Below, piece after piece: positions 9,285 to 17,122 of a DNA stretch of 64,000 nucleotides. Every line of letters begins with the position of its first letter. Position 1 is the stretch's first letter. The stretch is from an uncultured Lachnospiraceae bacterium (GTDB lineage Bacteria; Bacillota; Clostridia; Lachnospirales; Lachnospiraceae). The position numbers were made by a program, and so were the translations under genes. Where the stretch lies: assembly GCA_910587045.1 (NCBI GenBank), contig CAJULG010000004.1, forward strand, positions 104,516 through 168,515. Reading direction: 5' to 3'. The notes under the pieces are model-generated. The model was not told the DNA's origin and did no database searches. It saw only the letters and a program-made list of their open reading frames with translations.

Positions 9285-11099
9285 ATGAAATCAATATTTG
9301 GGGTGAAAGCGTCAAAGAAGCGGACAATTCTGTTGTCTGCGGTTGAAATTGTGGTAATTCTGCTGTTGGATATCATTCTGATCGTGAAGCTTTCCGGAAT
9401 GGAGAATGCGGATGGTATTCTGGGTATAGCGATCGCATTTTCTATCATATCATTTCTTGTTGTGGCCGGCATTGCATTCCTGATGATTCGGGAGGGAGAA
9501 GAGGTTAACAAGGAATCAACCGTAAAGAGCGACAAGTACAAGAAGCTGTTTCTGAATCTTCCGATCGGATTTGCCCAGGCAGAGATTGTGGTTCCGCCTG
9601 GTACGAACGTACCGGAATATAAGATTGTGGATGCCAATGAGCGGTTTTGTGAATACCTGAGTCTGGAAGCAGGCTCTTATCAGTATAAGCTGTTATGCAA
9701 CTGCAGACAGGATGAACTGCAGAATGTAAATGCATGGTTCCGGGCCTATGATAATTCCGGTACGAAGGAAGGCGACCTCATGTCGGTTGAGATTACCATG
9801 GAGAACCTGGATAAGGTATTCAATACCGTTATGTATAAGTCCGATGCAAATTATATCAATATGGTAGTCATTGATATCACCGAACAGAAGGAAACAGAAA
9901 TGAGCCTGAGCAAAGCCAAGGACGAGGCAAATATCGCCTATAAGACCCAGGCGGAATTCCTTGCCAACATGTCGCATGAGATCCGAACTCCGATCAATGG
10001 TATTCTTGGTATGCTCCAGCTTACACTGGCAGAAGATGATCTGCAGGCGGATTACCGGGATAATCTGGTAACAGCCAAGAACTGCGCCGATACTCTGCTC
10101 CGGCTGATCAATGATATTCTGGATATCAGTAAGTTAGAAGCAGGAAAATACAATCTGCGCTATGAAGTATTTGATGTGAAATCCGCACTGGAAGAGACAG
10201 TAGCAGCACAGGTTCCGCTGGCAAATAATAAGGATCTGACACTGGATTGCAGTTTCAGCGGCAATATTCCGGAGATGGTAAAGGGTGACGGCGAACGGAT
10301 CAAGCAGGTTTTGAACTGTCTGTTATCCAATGCGATCAAGTTCACCTCGGAGGGTGGTGTCCGTGTAAAGGTTGCCACCATGGATGGAGATGAGCCGGAT
10401 AAGGTAACCTTACGGATCGCAGTCGTCGATTCCGGTATCGGTATCTCAGAAGCGAATAAGAGCAAGCTGTTCATAAGGTTCAGTCAGGTAGACAGCTCCG
10501 ATACCAGAAAGTACGGCGGTACTGGTCTGGGCCTGGTGATCACCAAGCAGATCGTAGAACTGATGGGCGGTAATATTTCCGTACAGAGTAAGGAAGATAT
10601 CGGCAGTACCTTTATTGTAGAGATTCCGCTTAAGATCGTAAAGGCATCTGAGCAGAAGAAGGAAGAGAAGAAGGAATCTGCAGTGATTTCCATCAGCGGA
10701 CATAAGCGTGCAAGGATCCTGGTGGCAGAGGATGAGCCGGTGAATCAGCAGGTGATCGGCAAGCTGTTAGGTATGGCAGGCTACTCCTATGATATTGCGG
10801 AAAATGGCGAAAAGGCGGTAGAGCTGTTCAAGCAGAAGACCTATGATGCGGCATTGTTCGATGTACAGATGCCGATCATGGACGGTCTGGCAGCGACCCA
10901 GCAGATCCGGGGCATTGAAGAGGAGAAGGGGTTAAAGCGGCTTCCGATCATTGCCGTAACCGCAAGAGCCATGTTTGGCGACAAGGAACGTATTCTGGAG
11001 GCAAAGCTGGATGATTATATTGCGAAGCCGTATAATCTGAATGATGTGGTAGATACACTGAACCGGTATGTAGGCCAGGAGTCGAACGAAGGAGAATAA
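9285..11099 (+). CDS. Hybrid sensor histidine kinase / response regulator
   Basis: 604 residues: two membrane helices (about 15-35 and 44-68), a PAS-like sensory region (about 85-205), a HisKA dimerisation domain with phospho-acceptor His231 in MSHEIRTP, a HATPase_c domain (DSGIGIS, GGTGLGLVI), and a C-terminal receiver domain with Asp526 in FDVQMPIMDG and the conserved Lys in IAKPYN. This is the layout of orphan hybrid kinases that pass phosphate within one chain; the output partner is not encoded nearby. Almost no extracellular loop separates the helices, so the signal is probably sensed in the membrane or by the PAS domain. A strong hairpin follows the stop codon. Confidence 0.9.
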   Translation: MKSIFGVKASKKRTILLSAVEIVVILLLDIILIVKLSGMENADGILGIAIAFSIISFLVVAGIAFLMIREGEEVNKESTVKSDKYKKLFLNLPIGFAQAEIVVPPGTNVPEYKIVDANERFCEYLSLEAGSYQYKLLCNCRQDELQNVNAWFRAYDNSGTKEGDLMSVEITMENLDKVFNTVMYKSDANYINMVVIDITEQKETEMSLSKAKDEANIAYKTQAEFLANMSHEIRTPINGILGMLQLTLAEDDLQADYRDNLVTAKNCADTLLRLINDILDISKLEAGKYNLRYEVFDVKSALEETVAAQVPLANNKDLTLDCSFSGNIPEMVKGDGERIKQVLNCLLSNAIKFTSEGGVRVKVATMDGDEPDKVTLRIAVVDSGIGISEANKSKLFIRFSQVDSSDTRKYGGTGLGLVITKQIVELMGGNISVQSKEDIGSTFIVEIPLKIVKASEQKKEEKKESAVISISGHKRARILVAEDEPVNQQVIGKLLGMAGYSYDIAENGEKAVELFKQKTYDAALFDVQMPIMDGLAATQQIRGIEEEKGLKRLPIIAVTARAMFGDKERILEAKLDDYIAKPYNLNDVVDTLNRYVGQESNEGE

Positions 11100-11126
11100 G
11101 AACAATATGTAAGTAATATTACATAG

Positions 11127-11175
11127 AGAAACCACCCTAAAACTTTGACCGAGCGAAAGGGTGGTTTCTCTAATT
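11127..11175 (+). terminator. Terminator hairpin after hybrid kinase
   Basis: A 12-bp perfect stem AGAAACCACCCT / AGGGTGGTTTCT with a 19-base loop, followed by CTAATTC. The T-tail is weak, but position and stem support termination. A second small hairpin (CAAGGT/ACCTTG, 11181-11198) follows. Confidence 0.55.
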
Positions 11176-11282
11176 CTTTACAAGGTCAAACCACCTTGTG
11201 GGCGATTGTTCCTATATATATAGTTTAACACTTAATTTATGAATGTAAAGTCATTTCCATGATTTCTTTGTGCTACTGTCTG

Positions 11283-11487
11283 TTACTTTAAGTTCTTTTG
11301 AAAGAACGCTGTCATCTGGTCAAACGGGATAATATCCATCTGATCATACAGGTCTGTATGGGAAGCATCCGGGATGAGCAGCAATTCCTTGTTATCCCCT
11401 TGCAGAAGTGCAAATGCATCTTTGCCAAAATAGCACTATTGTTGGAGTTCAAGCAGGTGCTAAGATCATGAAAACCGGCTTCACATA
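11283..11487 (-). pseudogene. Remnant of an alpha/beta hydrolase C-terminus
   Basis: On the minus strand, one frame reads KELLLIPDASHTDLYDQ and ends AFFQKNLK before a stop. This matches the C-terminal end of alpha/beta-hydrolase proteins, with the catalytic-triad His in ASHTDLYD. Upstream of it, the part that should carry KPVFMIL has an in-frame stop and needs a frameshift to connect. There is no start codon, and the fragment begins right after the terminator of the neighbouring DUF2508 gene. It is a decayed gene fragment, not a functional protein. Confidence 0.65.
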
Positions 11488-11536
11488 AAAACGAACGGGC
11501 CTCCTCGTCATTGGACAGAGAAGCCCGTTTCGGTTT
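11488..11536 (-). terminator. Terminator of DUF2508 gene
   Basis: Imperfect inverted repeat, CGAACGGGC against GCCCGTTTCG, with a T-run on the minus strand (CGTTTTTATG). It lies 26 bases beyond the stop codon of the minus-strand gene. Confidence 0.6.
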
Positions 11537-11561
11537 TATAAGGGAGTGGTCGTATCCGTTA

Positions 11562-11822
11562 TTACGCCTGACTGTTGCCGGGTAACATAAGTGAAGAAGG
11601 TAAATTCGTAAGGTTGTTCTTTTTGGCCAGACGCAATAAGAATTTGTATCGTACCTGCACCGCATTCAACTCATAGATATAGCAGTCGATTAAGTCCGGG
11701 TCTGTCATATTTTCCAGATTTGCCAGAGCAATGTCATGGGCACGCTTGGTTGTTTCGATTTCTGCCAGCAGTGCCAGACGTTCCTGATCCTGGCGCAGTT
11801 TTAATAATTTCTTTTTTGTCAT
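11562..11822 (-). CDS. DUF2508 (YaaL-like) family small protein
   Basis: 86 residues, mainly two predicted helices with a basic N terminus (MTKKKLLKLRQDQE) and the motif LNAVQVRYKFLLRLAKKNN. This resembles DUF2508, the Bacillus YaaL family that usually sits next to recR. Here it lies about 21 kb from recR on the opposite strand. Function is unknown. AAGGTGG before the ATG supports the start. Confidence 0.6.
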   Translation of the reverse strand: MTKKKLLKLRQDQERLALLAEIETTKRAHDIALANLENMTDPDLIDCYIYELNAVQVRYKFLLRLAKKNNLTNLPSSLMLPGNSQA

Positions 11823-11990
11823 TTTATTCCACCACCTTTTCTACAGTATAGACATATACCGGGAAAATTATTCCTTTTGATCGTTAGAACAGGCTTCATT
11901 GATGACAGACTTCAGGCCAGCGGGATAAATTCAATCGGCAAAGAAGAATGGTAAAGAAAAATAAAAAATCCATAAAATGTACAAAATCTA

Positions 11991-12019
11991 TTTACAAATG
12001 TAAAAATATATTGTATAGT
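11991..12019 (+). promoter_or_regulatory. Promoter of the Tad pilus operon
   Basis: TTTACA and TATAGT spaced by 17 bases within a very AT-rich stretch, about 40 bases before the first Tad gene. The genes to 21531 are closely packed on the same strand, so this could drive the whole locus. Confidence 0.5.
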
Positions 12020-12059
12020 AAAGAAGCAACAGGGAAATGGTACAGAAAGGAGGAACGGA

Positions 12060-12575
12060 ATTCAGTATAGTATAATCGGAATATTGATTCTGGCAGTTAT
12101 ATCCGATTTACGCAGCTATAAGATTCCGAATGCATTGATCGTTACCGGAATAGGAATGGGAATTCTCTATGCGGGCTATCGTGCAGGATGGGATGGACTC
12201 CTGGATTCGATAGCTGGGATCGGACTGCCCGTAGCACTTCTGTTTATCCTGTTTCAATTAAGGATGCTGGGTGCAGGCGATATTAAATTATTCGCTGTTA
12301 TAGGAGGGATGATCGGACACCAGGTGCTGGATGTTATGCTTTATTCCTTTCTGGCTGGGGGGATACTCTCAGCAATTCAAATGGTTGTTCACCGTAGTCT
12401 GGTGAGTCGTATGAAATGGTTCTGGAATTATATTCAAACCTGCCTGAAGGCAAGGCAGATTATCCCGTATGAGTGTGGATTTTATCAGGGCAATAAAGAG
12501 AATACCATTCATTTTTCAATCGCAGTTGGAATTGGTTATGGCTGCTGGCTGGTGGAAAGGTGGGTGATAAAATGA
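12060..12575 (+). CDS. tadV: Prepilin peptidase, TadV/CpaA type (A24), probable ATT start
   Basis: Membrane aspartyl protease that would cleave the Flp and TadE-like leader peptides. Catalytic Asp motifs are SDLRSYKIPN near the N terminus and GAGDIK in the middle; about five hydrophobic segments are present. A full SD (AAAGGAGG, 12047-12054) is followed five bases later by ATT in frame, giving a complete first membrane helix (QYSIIGILILAVI). The first standard-type start in frame, TTG at 12084, has no SD and would cut that helix. I therefore prefer the ATT start (171 residues). The stop overlaps the next ATG (ATGA). Confidence 0.8.
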   Translation: MQYSIIGILILAVISDLRSYKIPNALIVTGIGMGILYAGYRAGWDGLLDSIAGIGLPVALLFILFQLRMLGAGDIKLFAVIGGMIGHQVLDVMLYSFLAGGILSAIQMVVHRSLVSRMKWFWNYIQTCLKARQIIPYECGFYQGNKENTIHFSIAVGIGYGCWLVERWVIK

Positions 12576-13639
12576 AACATTATAAGGTGCTGCTCTATAG
12601 TTCAGAGGAGGGTTTCGTATTTGCGTTAATGAATTATATCAACCGGAACCCGCAGCTGCCGATTCTGGCAATCGCATTTTCAAAACAGGATGAATGGAAC
12701 ATATATCTGCAGGAGCATAAGCCGGATCTGCTGGTAATAGAGCCGGATGGTTTGCGGAGCCAAAGCTGCCGGGAAGGAGACGTAGAATTATCAGTTACAG
12801 GCGGCACTGTTCCGGTGCTATGGATACTGGATGCGGAGACGGGAAAAGAACCGGAAGGCAGTTTAAACTGTCCTTTGGATCCGGTTTATGTCATTTCCAA
12901 ATACTCGCCTGCATCTGTCTACTGTCGCAGGATGCTTCAGATATTAAGCGAAAGCAATCCGTATGTGAATATGGAGCATAGCTGTACCTGTGTCGGTGTC
13001 TATTCTCCCGTGGGAAGGTGTGGAAAGACGACCCTTTCCAAGGCTCTTTGCAGATATTACAGCGCAGACAGGAGTGAAAGGGGGAATGGATGTCTTTATC
13101 TTGGCTGGGAGGAATTTGCAGAGCATATTGATGAAAACCGGCGGATGGAGGAATTGCTGTTTTATATAAAAGAGAGAACAGAGAATATTTCCTTACGGAT
13201 AAAGTCCCTGGCAACGGAGGAATGCGGATACGACTGTATTCCCTGTGCTGTTTCCTATCAGGAGCTGCGGGAGATCAGACGGGAGGATATATCCTGGCTG
13301 TTTGATCAGATCCGGTCAGACGGGCTTTATCGCTGGCTGGTGGTGGATATTGGTACAGGCAGTCTGTCGGATCTGGAGCTGTTGACAGAATTTGATGTGT
13401 TATATCTTCCCTGTCTGCGGGAGGCTCATTCCAGACAGAAGGTGGCAGGTTTCCGCCAGAGTATGCAGGATCGAAAGTGTTGGGAATCATTGGAGGAGCA
13501 TTGCTATCCCGTCTTTATGAACGAGGCCGGGATATCGTCGGAGGAAATTCGCAGTCTGGAAGAGAGCCGAAGGGATGGAAGCCAAAGAACGATGGCAAAG
13601 GAGGAGCATACGCTTGGAGACAGAACAGCTTTGCAGTGA
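12572..13639 (+). CDS. tadZ: TadZ/CpaE-like P-loop ATPase of the Tad pilus
   Basis: 355 residues: an N-terminal receiver-like domain lacking an obvious phosphorylation pair (about 1-125), then a MinD/ParA-like ATPase with a deviant Walker A, YSPVGRCGKTT (Lys152), and WLVVDIGTG as Walker B. In Tad systems TadZ places the secretion machinery at the cell pole or other sites. The start ATG overlaps the preceding stop (ATGA) with AAAGGTGGG upstream; an alternative GTG lies four codons earlier. Confidence 0.8.
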   Translation: MKHYKVLLYSSEEGFVFALMNYINRNPQLPILAIAFSKQDEWNIYLQEHKPDLLVIEPDGLRSQSCREGDVELSVTGGTVPVLWILDAETGKEPEGSLNCPLDPVYVISKYSPASVYCRRMLQILSESNPYVNMEHSCTCVGVYSPVGRCGKTTLSKALCRYYSADRSERGNGCLYLGWEEFAEHIDENRRMEELLFYIKERTENISLRIKSLATEECGYDCIPCAVSYQELREIRREDISWLFDQIRSDGLYRWLVVDIGTGSLSDLELLTEFDVLYLPCLREAHSRQKVAGFRQSMQDRKCWESLEEHCYPVFMNEAGISSEEIRSLEESRRDGSQRTMAKEEHTLGDRTALQ

Positions 13640-14939
13640 GCTTGCAGCGGCGGTACGAAACGAGCTTGACCGGCGGGACACCATACAGGATGCACAGGTT
13701 CGAGACAGGATTGATGCTGTTATTGTGGAGCGGTCACGGCAGGAATATATTCCATTAAAGGAAAAGCTTGCATTGCGGGAACACATTTTTCATGCGGTTC
13801 GAGGATATGACTGCCTGGATGAGCTGCTTCAGCGGGAGGATATCACAGAGATAATGATTAACGGTTATCAGACCATTTTCGTGGAACGAAATGGAAGAAT
13901 AGAAGCATGGGAACAGGGCTTCTCCTCGGAGGAGCGGTATATGGATATCATTCAGCAGATTGTGGCAGGCTGTAACCGGATCGTAAATGAAAGCAGTCCG
14001 ATCGTAGATGCGAGACTGGCGGATGGTTCCCGTGTTAACGTTGTGCTTCCTCCGGTCGCACTGGATGGAGCAGTAACGACCATCCGGCGGTTTCCAAAGA
14101 AAACCTATGACATGGAGGATCTGATCACCCTGGGTATGCTGTCCCGGGAGATAGCAGCGGTTCTGCAGCTACTGGTGCAGAGCAGATATAATATTATGAT
14201 TTCCGGAGGCACCGGCTCGGGTAAGACCACCTTTCTAAATGCACTGGCGAATTATATTCCGGAGGAGGAGCGTATTATTACGATCGAGGATTCTGCCGAG
14301 CTTCAGATACATGGAATTCCCAATCTGGTCCGTTTGGAGGTACGGAATTCAAATGTAGAAGGAGAAAATGCGATCCGCATGAAGGATCTGATCCGAAGCT
14401 CGCTTCGGATGCGTCCCTCGCGGATCGTGGTCGGAGAGGTTCGGGGAGCAGAGGCTGTAGATATGCTGCAGGCAATGAATACCGGACACAGCGGTTCCCT
14501 TTCAACGGGACATGCAAATTCAGCAAGGGATATTCTCTATCGGCTGGAAACCATGGTTCTGATGGGGATGGATATCCCGCTGCCGGCAATCCGGCAGCAG
14601 ATCGCTTCGGCGATTGATGTGATCGTACATATTGGAAGGGAGCAGGATGGCAGCCGCAGGGTATTGGAGATTGCTGAGGTAGATTGTCTGCGGGAAGGCG
14701 AGATTCTGCTGCATCCGTTATATCGCTATCGTTCTCCTATAGAAGAGGAGAAAGGAGAAAAGCAGGAGGACTTACAACCGAAGTGTCCGTGGAACAGAAT
14801 GGAGAGGATCATACATGAAGAAAAGCTTTGTCAGGCCGGATGTCTGGAAGGGTATCAGGCGCTGTATGACAATGGAATATATGATGGTAATCCTGCTCGG
14901 AATGCTGGGCTGCCTGGGAACGGGATATCTGTTCTATGA
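13614..14939 (+). CDS. tadA: TadA/CpaF secretion ATPase
   Basis: 441 residues. Motor ATPase for Tad pilus assembly: Walker A SGGTGSGKTT, Asp box ITIEDSAELQ, Walker B RIVVGEVRGAEA, and His box GSLSTGHANS, in the usual CpaF order. A TTG start is chosen because AAAGGAGG ends nine bases before it; an ATG 13 codons upstream lacks a good SD. It overlaps tadZ by 26 bases. At the other end, its last ~40 codons overlap tadB by 125 bases. The motif HEEKLCQAG there matches the normal C-terminal HTEKL..AG of CpaF proteins, so this tail is probably real. Confidence 0.88.
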   Translation: METEQLCSELAAAVRNELDRRDTIQDAQVRDRIDAVIVERSRQEYIPLKEKLALREHIFHAVRGYDCLDELLQREDITEIMINGYQTIFVERNGRIEAWEQGFSSEERYMDIIQQIVAGCNRIVNESSPIVDARLADGSRVNVVLPPVALDGAVTTIRRFPKKTYDMEDLITLGMLSREIAAVLQLLVQSRYNIMISGGTGSGKTTFLNALANYIPEEERIITIEDSAELQIHGIPNLVRLEVRNSNVEGENAIRMKDLIRSSLRMRPSRIVVGEVRGAEAVDMLQAMNTGHSGSLSTGHANSARDILYRLETMVLMGMDIPLPAIRQQIASAIDVIVHIGREQDGSRRVLEIAEVDCLREGEILLHPLYRYRSPIEEEKGEKQEDLQPKCPWNRMERIIHEEKLCQAGCLEGYQALYDNGIYDGNPARNAGLPGNGISVL

Positions 14940-15579
14940 TTCCTGGATCGGGAGCATCTGTCTGCTTCCGGCTGTGGTTATCCTGTGCCGGTGGTATGGT
15001 GCCTTTAGGAAAAGAAGGCAGAAGGCCCGTATGCTGTTAGAATTCAAGGAGCTGTTATATGCGCTGGCAGCAAATCTGCGGACAGGATATGCCATGGAAA
15101 ATGCCTGGATCGCGGCAGGAAAGGACATACAACTTCTATATCCGCAGGGGTGTCTGCTGTCCGGTGAACTGGAAATGGTTGCGGCAAAGCTGCACCTGAA
15201 TGTTCCCATTGAGAAGGCAGTCCGCGAATTTGCCCAAAGAAGCTGTCTGGAAGAAATTGATAGCTTTGCGGAGGTATTGGCTACTGCAAAACGGAGCGGT
15301 GGAAATCTGGTACATATGATGGAAAAGACCATAACAGTAATTACAGAAAAAATAGAACTGGAACAGGAGATACAGACCATGCTGTCCGGAAAGCGGCTGG
15401 AACAAAGGATACTGTGCGGGATGCCGATTTTGATGCTGTTATATTTAAGGCTGACGAATCCTTCCTATCTGAATTGCATGTACCATAACTGGATCGGTAT
15501 CAGTATTATGACGGTATGTCTGGCGGGAACCGGTATTGCTGCATACTGGGGCAGCCGGATTGTTGGAATTGAGGTGTGA
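14815..15579 (+). CDS. tadB: TadB-like T2SSF inner-membrane platform protein
   Basis: 254 residues with two N-terminal hydrophobic segments (about 20-50), a cytoplasmic T2SSF helical domain (FKELLYALAANLRTGYAMENAW to AEVLATAKRSGGNL), and two C-terminal membrane segments. It would form the platform for the TadA motor together with TadC. GGAGAGG precedes the chosen ATG; another possible start is the ATG at 14863 (MTMEYMM), which would shorten the overlap with tadA. The downstream tadC ATG begins one base after this stop. Confidence 0.8.
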   Translation: MKKSFVRPDVWKGIRRCMTMEYMMVILLGMLGCLGTGYLFYDSWIGSICLLPAVVILCRWYGAFRKRRQKARMLLEFKELLYALAANLRTGYAMENAWIAAGKDIQLLYPQGCLLSGELEMVAAKLHLNVPIEKAVREFAQRSCLEEIDSFAEVLATAKRSGGNLVHMMEKTITVITEKIELEQEIQTMLSGKRLEQRILCGMPILMLLYLRLTNPSYLNCMYHNWIGISIMTVCLAGTGIAAYWGSRIVGIEV

Positions 15580-15580
15580 T

Positions 15581-16915
15581 ATGAAAAGGCTGGCAGAAGG
15601 CTTATATTTCTTTCTAAAGCAAAGACACTGGATACAGACGGAACGGATCCGGCAGGTTTTTTCCAGGCTGCAGCCGGGAACCATACGGCAGACAGAGGAA
15701 GCAGTGGATTTATATTACATTCATCTGATAAAGCGGAGTATCGTGCTGTTTGTTCTGGTAGTATCCGTCAGCGGGCTTCTGCTGGTAAGGCAGGCGGCAG
15801 AGTCCGGTCAGGGAATTCATCTGACCAGGAGTGATTATGGGGAAGAGGAGGATGTCTATCATCTGGTCTATCAGGATTCACAGCAGGAGCAGCAGGAATT
15901 GTCGATCACCCTTGCTCCGGTCGAGTATTCGCCTGACGAATTAAGGGATCAGTTTCGACAGGGTTTTTCCTGTCTGGAACAGGCACTGCCCGGTGACAAT
16001 CCGTCACTTGATCAGATCACACAGAATCTGCGACTTTTAACAACCATACCGGGCAGTGGACTTTCCGTTTCCTGGAGCAGTGATGATCATGAACTGCTGG
16101 AGGAAAACGGAACAGTAAAGAATGAAGACATTACAAAAGCACAGCAGGTTCGATTGTTACTGGAATTAAGCTATGGAGATCAGACGGAAAGCAGGGAGTA
16201 TGCGCTGACGATCTTACCTGCAGTCCTGACCGGGGAGGAGGAGCAGAAGCGGCAGCTTCGTATGGAACTGGAACAGCTTCTTCAGGAATCCAGGTATGAA
16301 AGAGAGGTTTATCTTCCTCCTGCAATTCAGGGAGTAGAACTAAGGGAGGCAGGGAGTGCAGCATCCCGGATCTGGATCATCCTGCCTGTGGGCTTTGGCA
16401 TGATCGGCCTGCTATGGCTTCGACAAAGGGAAGCCCTGTACCGCAGACTGAAGCAGCGAAAGCAGGAGCTGGAACAGGCATATCCGTATTTTGTAAATCA
16501 ACTCCTGCTGTATACCGGAGCCGGAGCAACCGTAAAAGGCGCTCTGGAACGGATAATCCGGCAGTTGGAACAAAAAGGGAAAGGAGGTGAGAGTCTTTAT
16601 CAGGAGCTAATGATCATGCAGAATGAAACGGGCTCCGGTATTACACAGGAACAGGCGTATATCAATCTTGGAAAGCGGACCGCATTGCTGCCATATATGA
16701 AGCTTGCATCATTACTGGCACAGCAGCAGCGGAAGGGCGCAGGCAGTCTGGCCCTTCCACTGGAGGAAGAGGAACATCTGGCGTTTGAACGGAGAAAGGA
16801 GCGTGCCAGACGGGCGGGAGAAGAGGCAGGTACCAGACTGCTGCTTCCCATGATCTTATTAATGGTGCTGTCCATGCTGGTAGTGGTGTGTCCGGCACTG
16901 ATGAATTTTATATGA
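15581..16915 (+). CDS. tadC: TadC-like platform protein with inserted extracytoplasmic Ig-like domain
   Basis: 444 residues, longer than a usual TadC (about 300). Membrane segments lie near 53-69, 265-281 and 420-440. Residues 283-415 hold the T2SSF-like helical domain (YPYFVNQLLLYTGAGATVKGAL, KLASLLAQQQRKGAGSLA). Between the first two membrane segments are ~195 residues that should lie outside. Part of this (LSVSWSSDDHELLEENGTV and EYALTILP, about 150-215) has the pattern of atrophied bacterial Ig (aBig-type) domains. GAGGTG lies just before the ATG. The insert may contact surface or pilus components; this is inference. Confidence 0.78.
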   Translation: MKRLAEGLYFFLKQRHWIQTERIRQVFSRLQPGTIRQTEEAVDLYYIHLIKRSIVLFVLVVSVSGLLLVRQAAESGQGIHLTRSDYGEEEDVYHLVYQDSQQEQQELSITLAPVEYSPDELRDQFRQGFSCLEQALPGDNPSLDQITQNLRLLTTIPGSGLSVSWSSDDHELLEENGTVKNEDITKAQQVRLLLELSYGDQTESREYALTILPAVLTGEEEQKRQLRMELEQLLQESRYEREVYLPPAIQGVELREAGSAASRIWIILPVGFGMIGLLWLRQREALYRRLKQRKQELEQAYPYFVNQLLLYTGAGATVKGALERIIRQLEQKGKGGESLYQELMIMQNETGSGITQEQAYINLGKRTALLPYMKLASLLAQQQRKGAGSLALPLEEEEHLAFERRKERARRAGEEAGTRLLLPMILLMVLSMLVVVCPALMNFI

Positions 16916-16929
16916 AAGGAGACAAAAGT

Positions 16930-17112
16930 ATGGGAACAATAAAGGATTTTTTAATCGGAGAGCATTCGGAAGATGGCATGGGAGTCGTAGAGGTGCTGCT
17001 GATCATAGTAGTGCTGATCGCCATGGTGATCATCTTTCAAAAGCAGATTACCCAGTTGGTAAATAAGATATGGAAGGCGATCAATAAGGATGCCTCCACT
17101 GTTTATAAGTAG
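16930..17112 (+). CDS. Flp-type pilin subunit
   Basis: 60 residues: a short basic/acidic leader, then MGVVEVLLIIVVLIAMVIIF, a type IVb pilin hydrophobic stretch with Glu at +5 after the predicted cleavage at Gly16. This is the likely main structural pilin of the Tad locus, processed by the prepilin peptidase at 12060. AAAGGAG ends eight bases before the ATG. Confidence 0.82.
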   Translation: MGTIKDFLIGEHSEDGMGVVEVLLIIVVLIAMVIIFQKQITQLVNKIWKAINKDASTVYK

Positions 17113-17122
17113 GAGGAAAGGA

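Noticed and set aside
11312..11665. 117-codon minus-strand frame overlapping the DUF2508 gene
   Set aside because: Different frame from both the DUF2508 gene and the hydrolase remnant, no SD, crosses the terminator.
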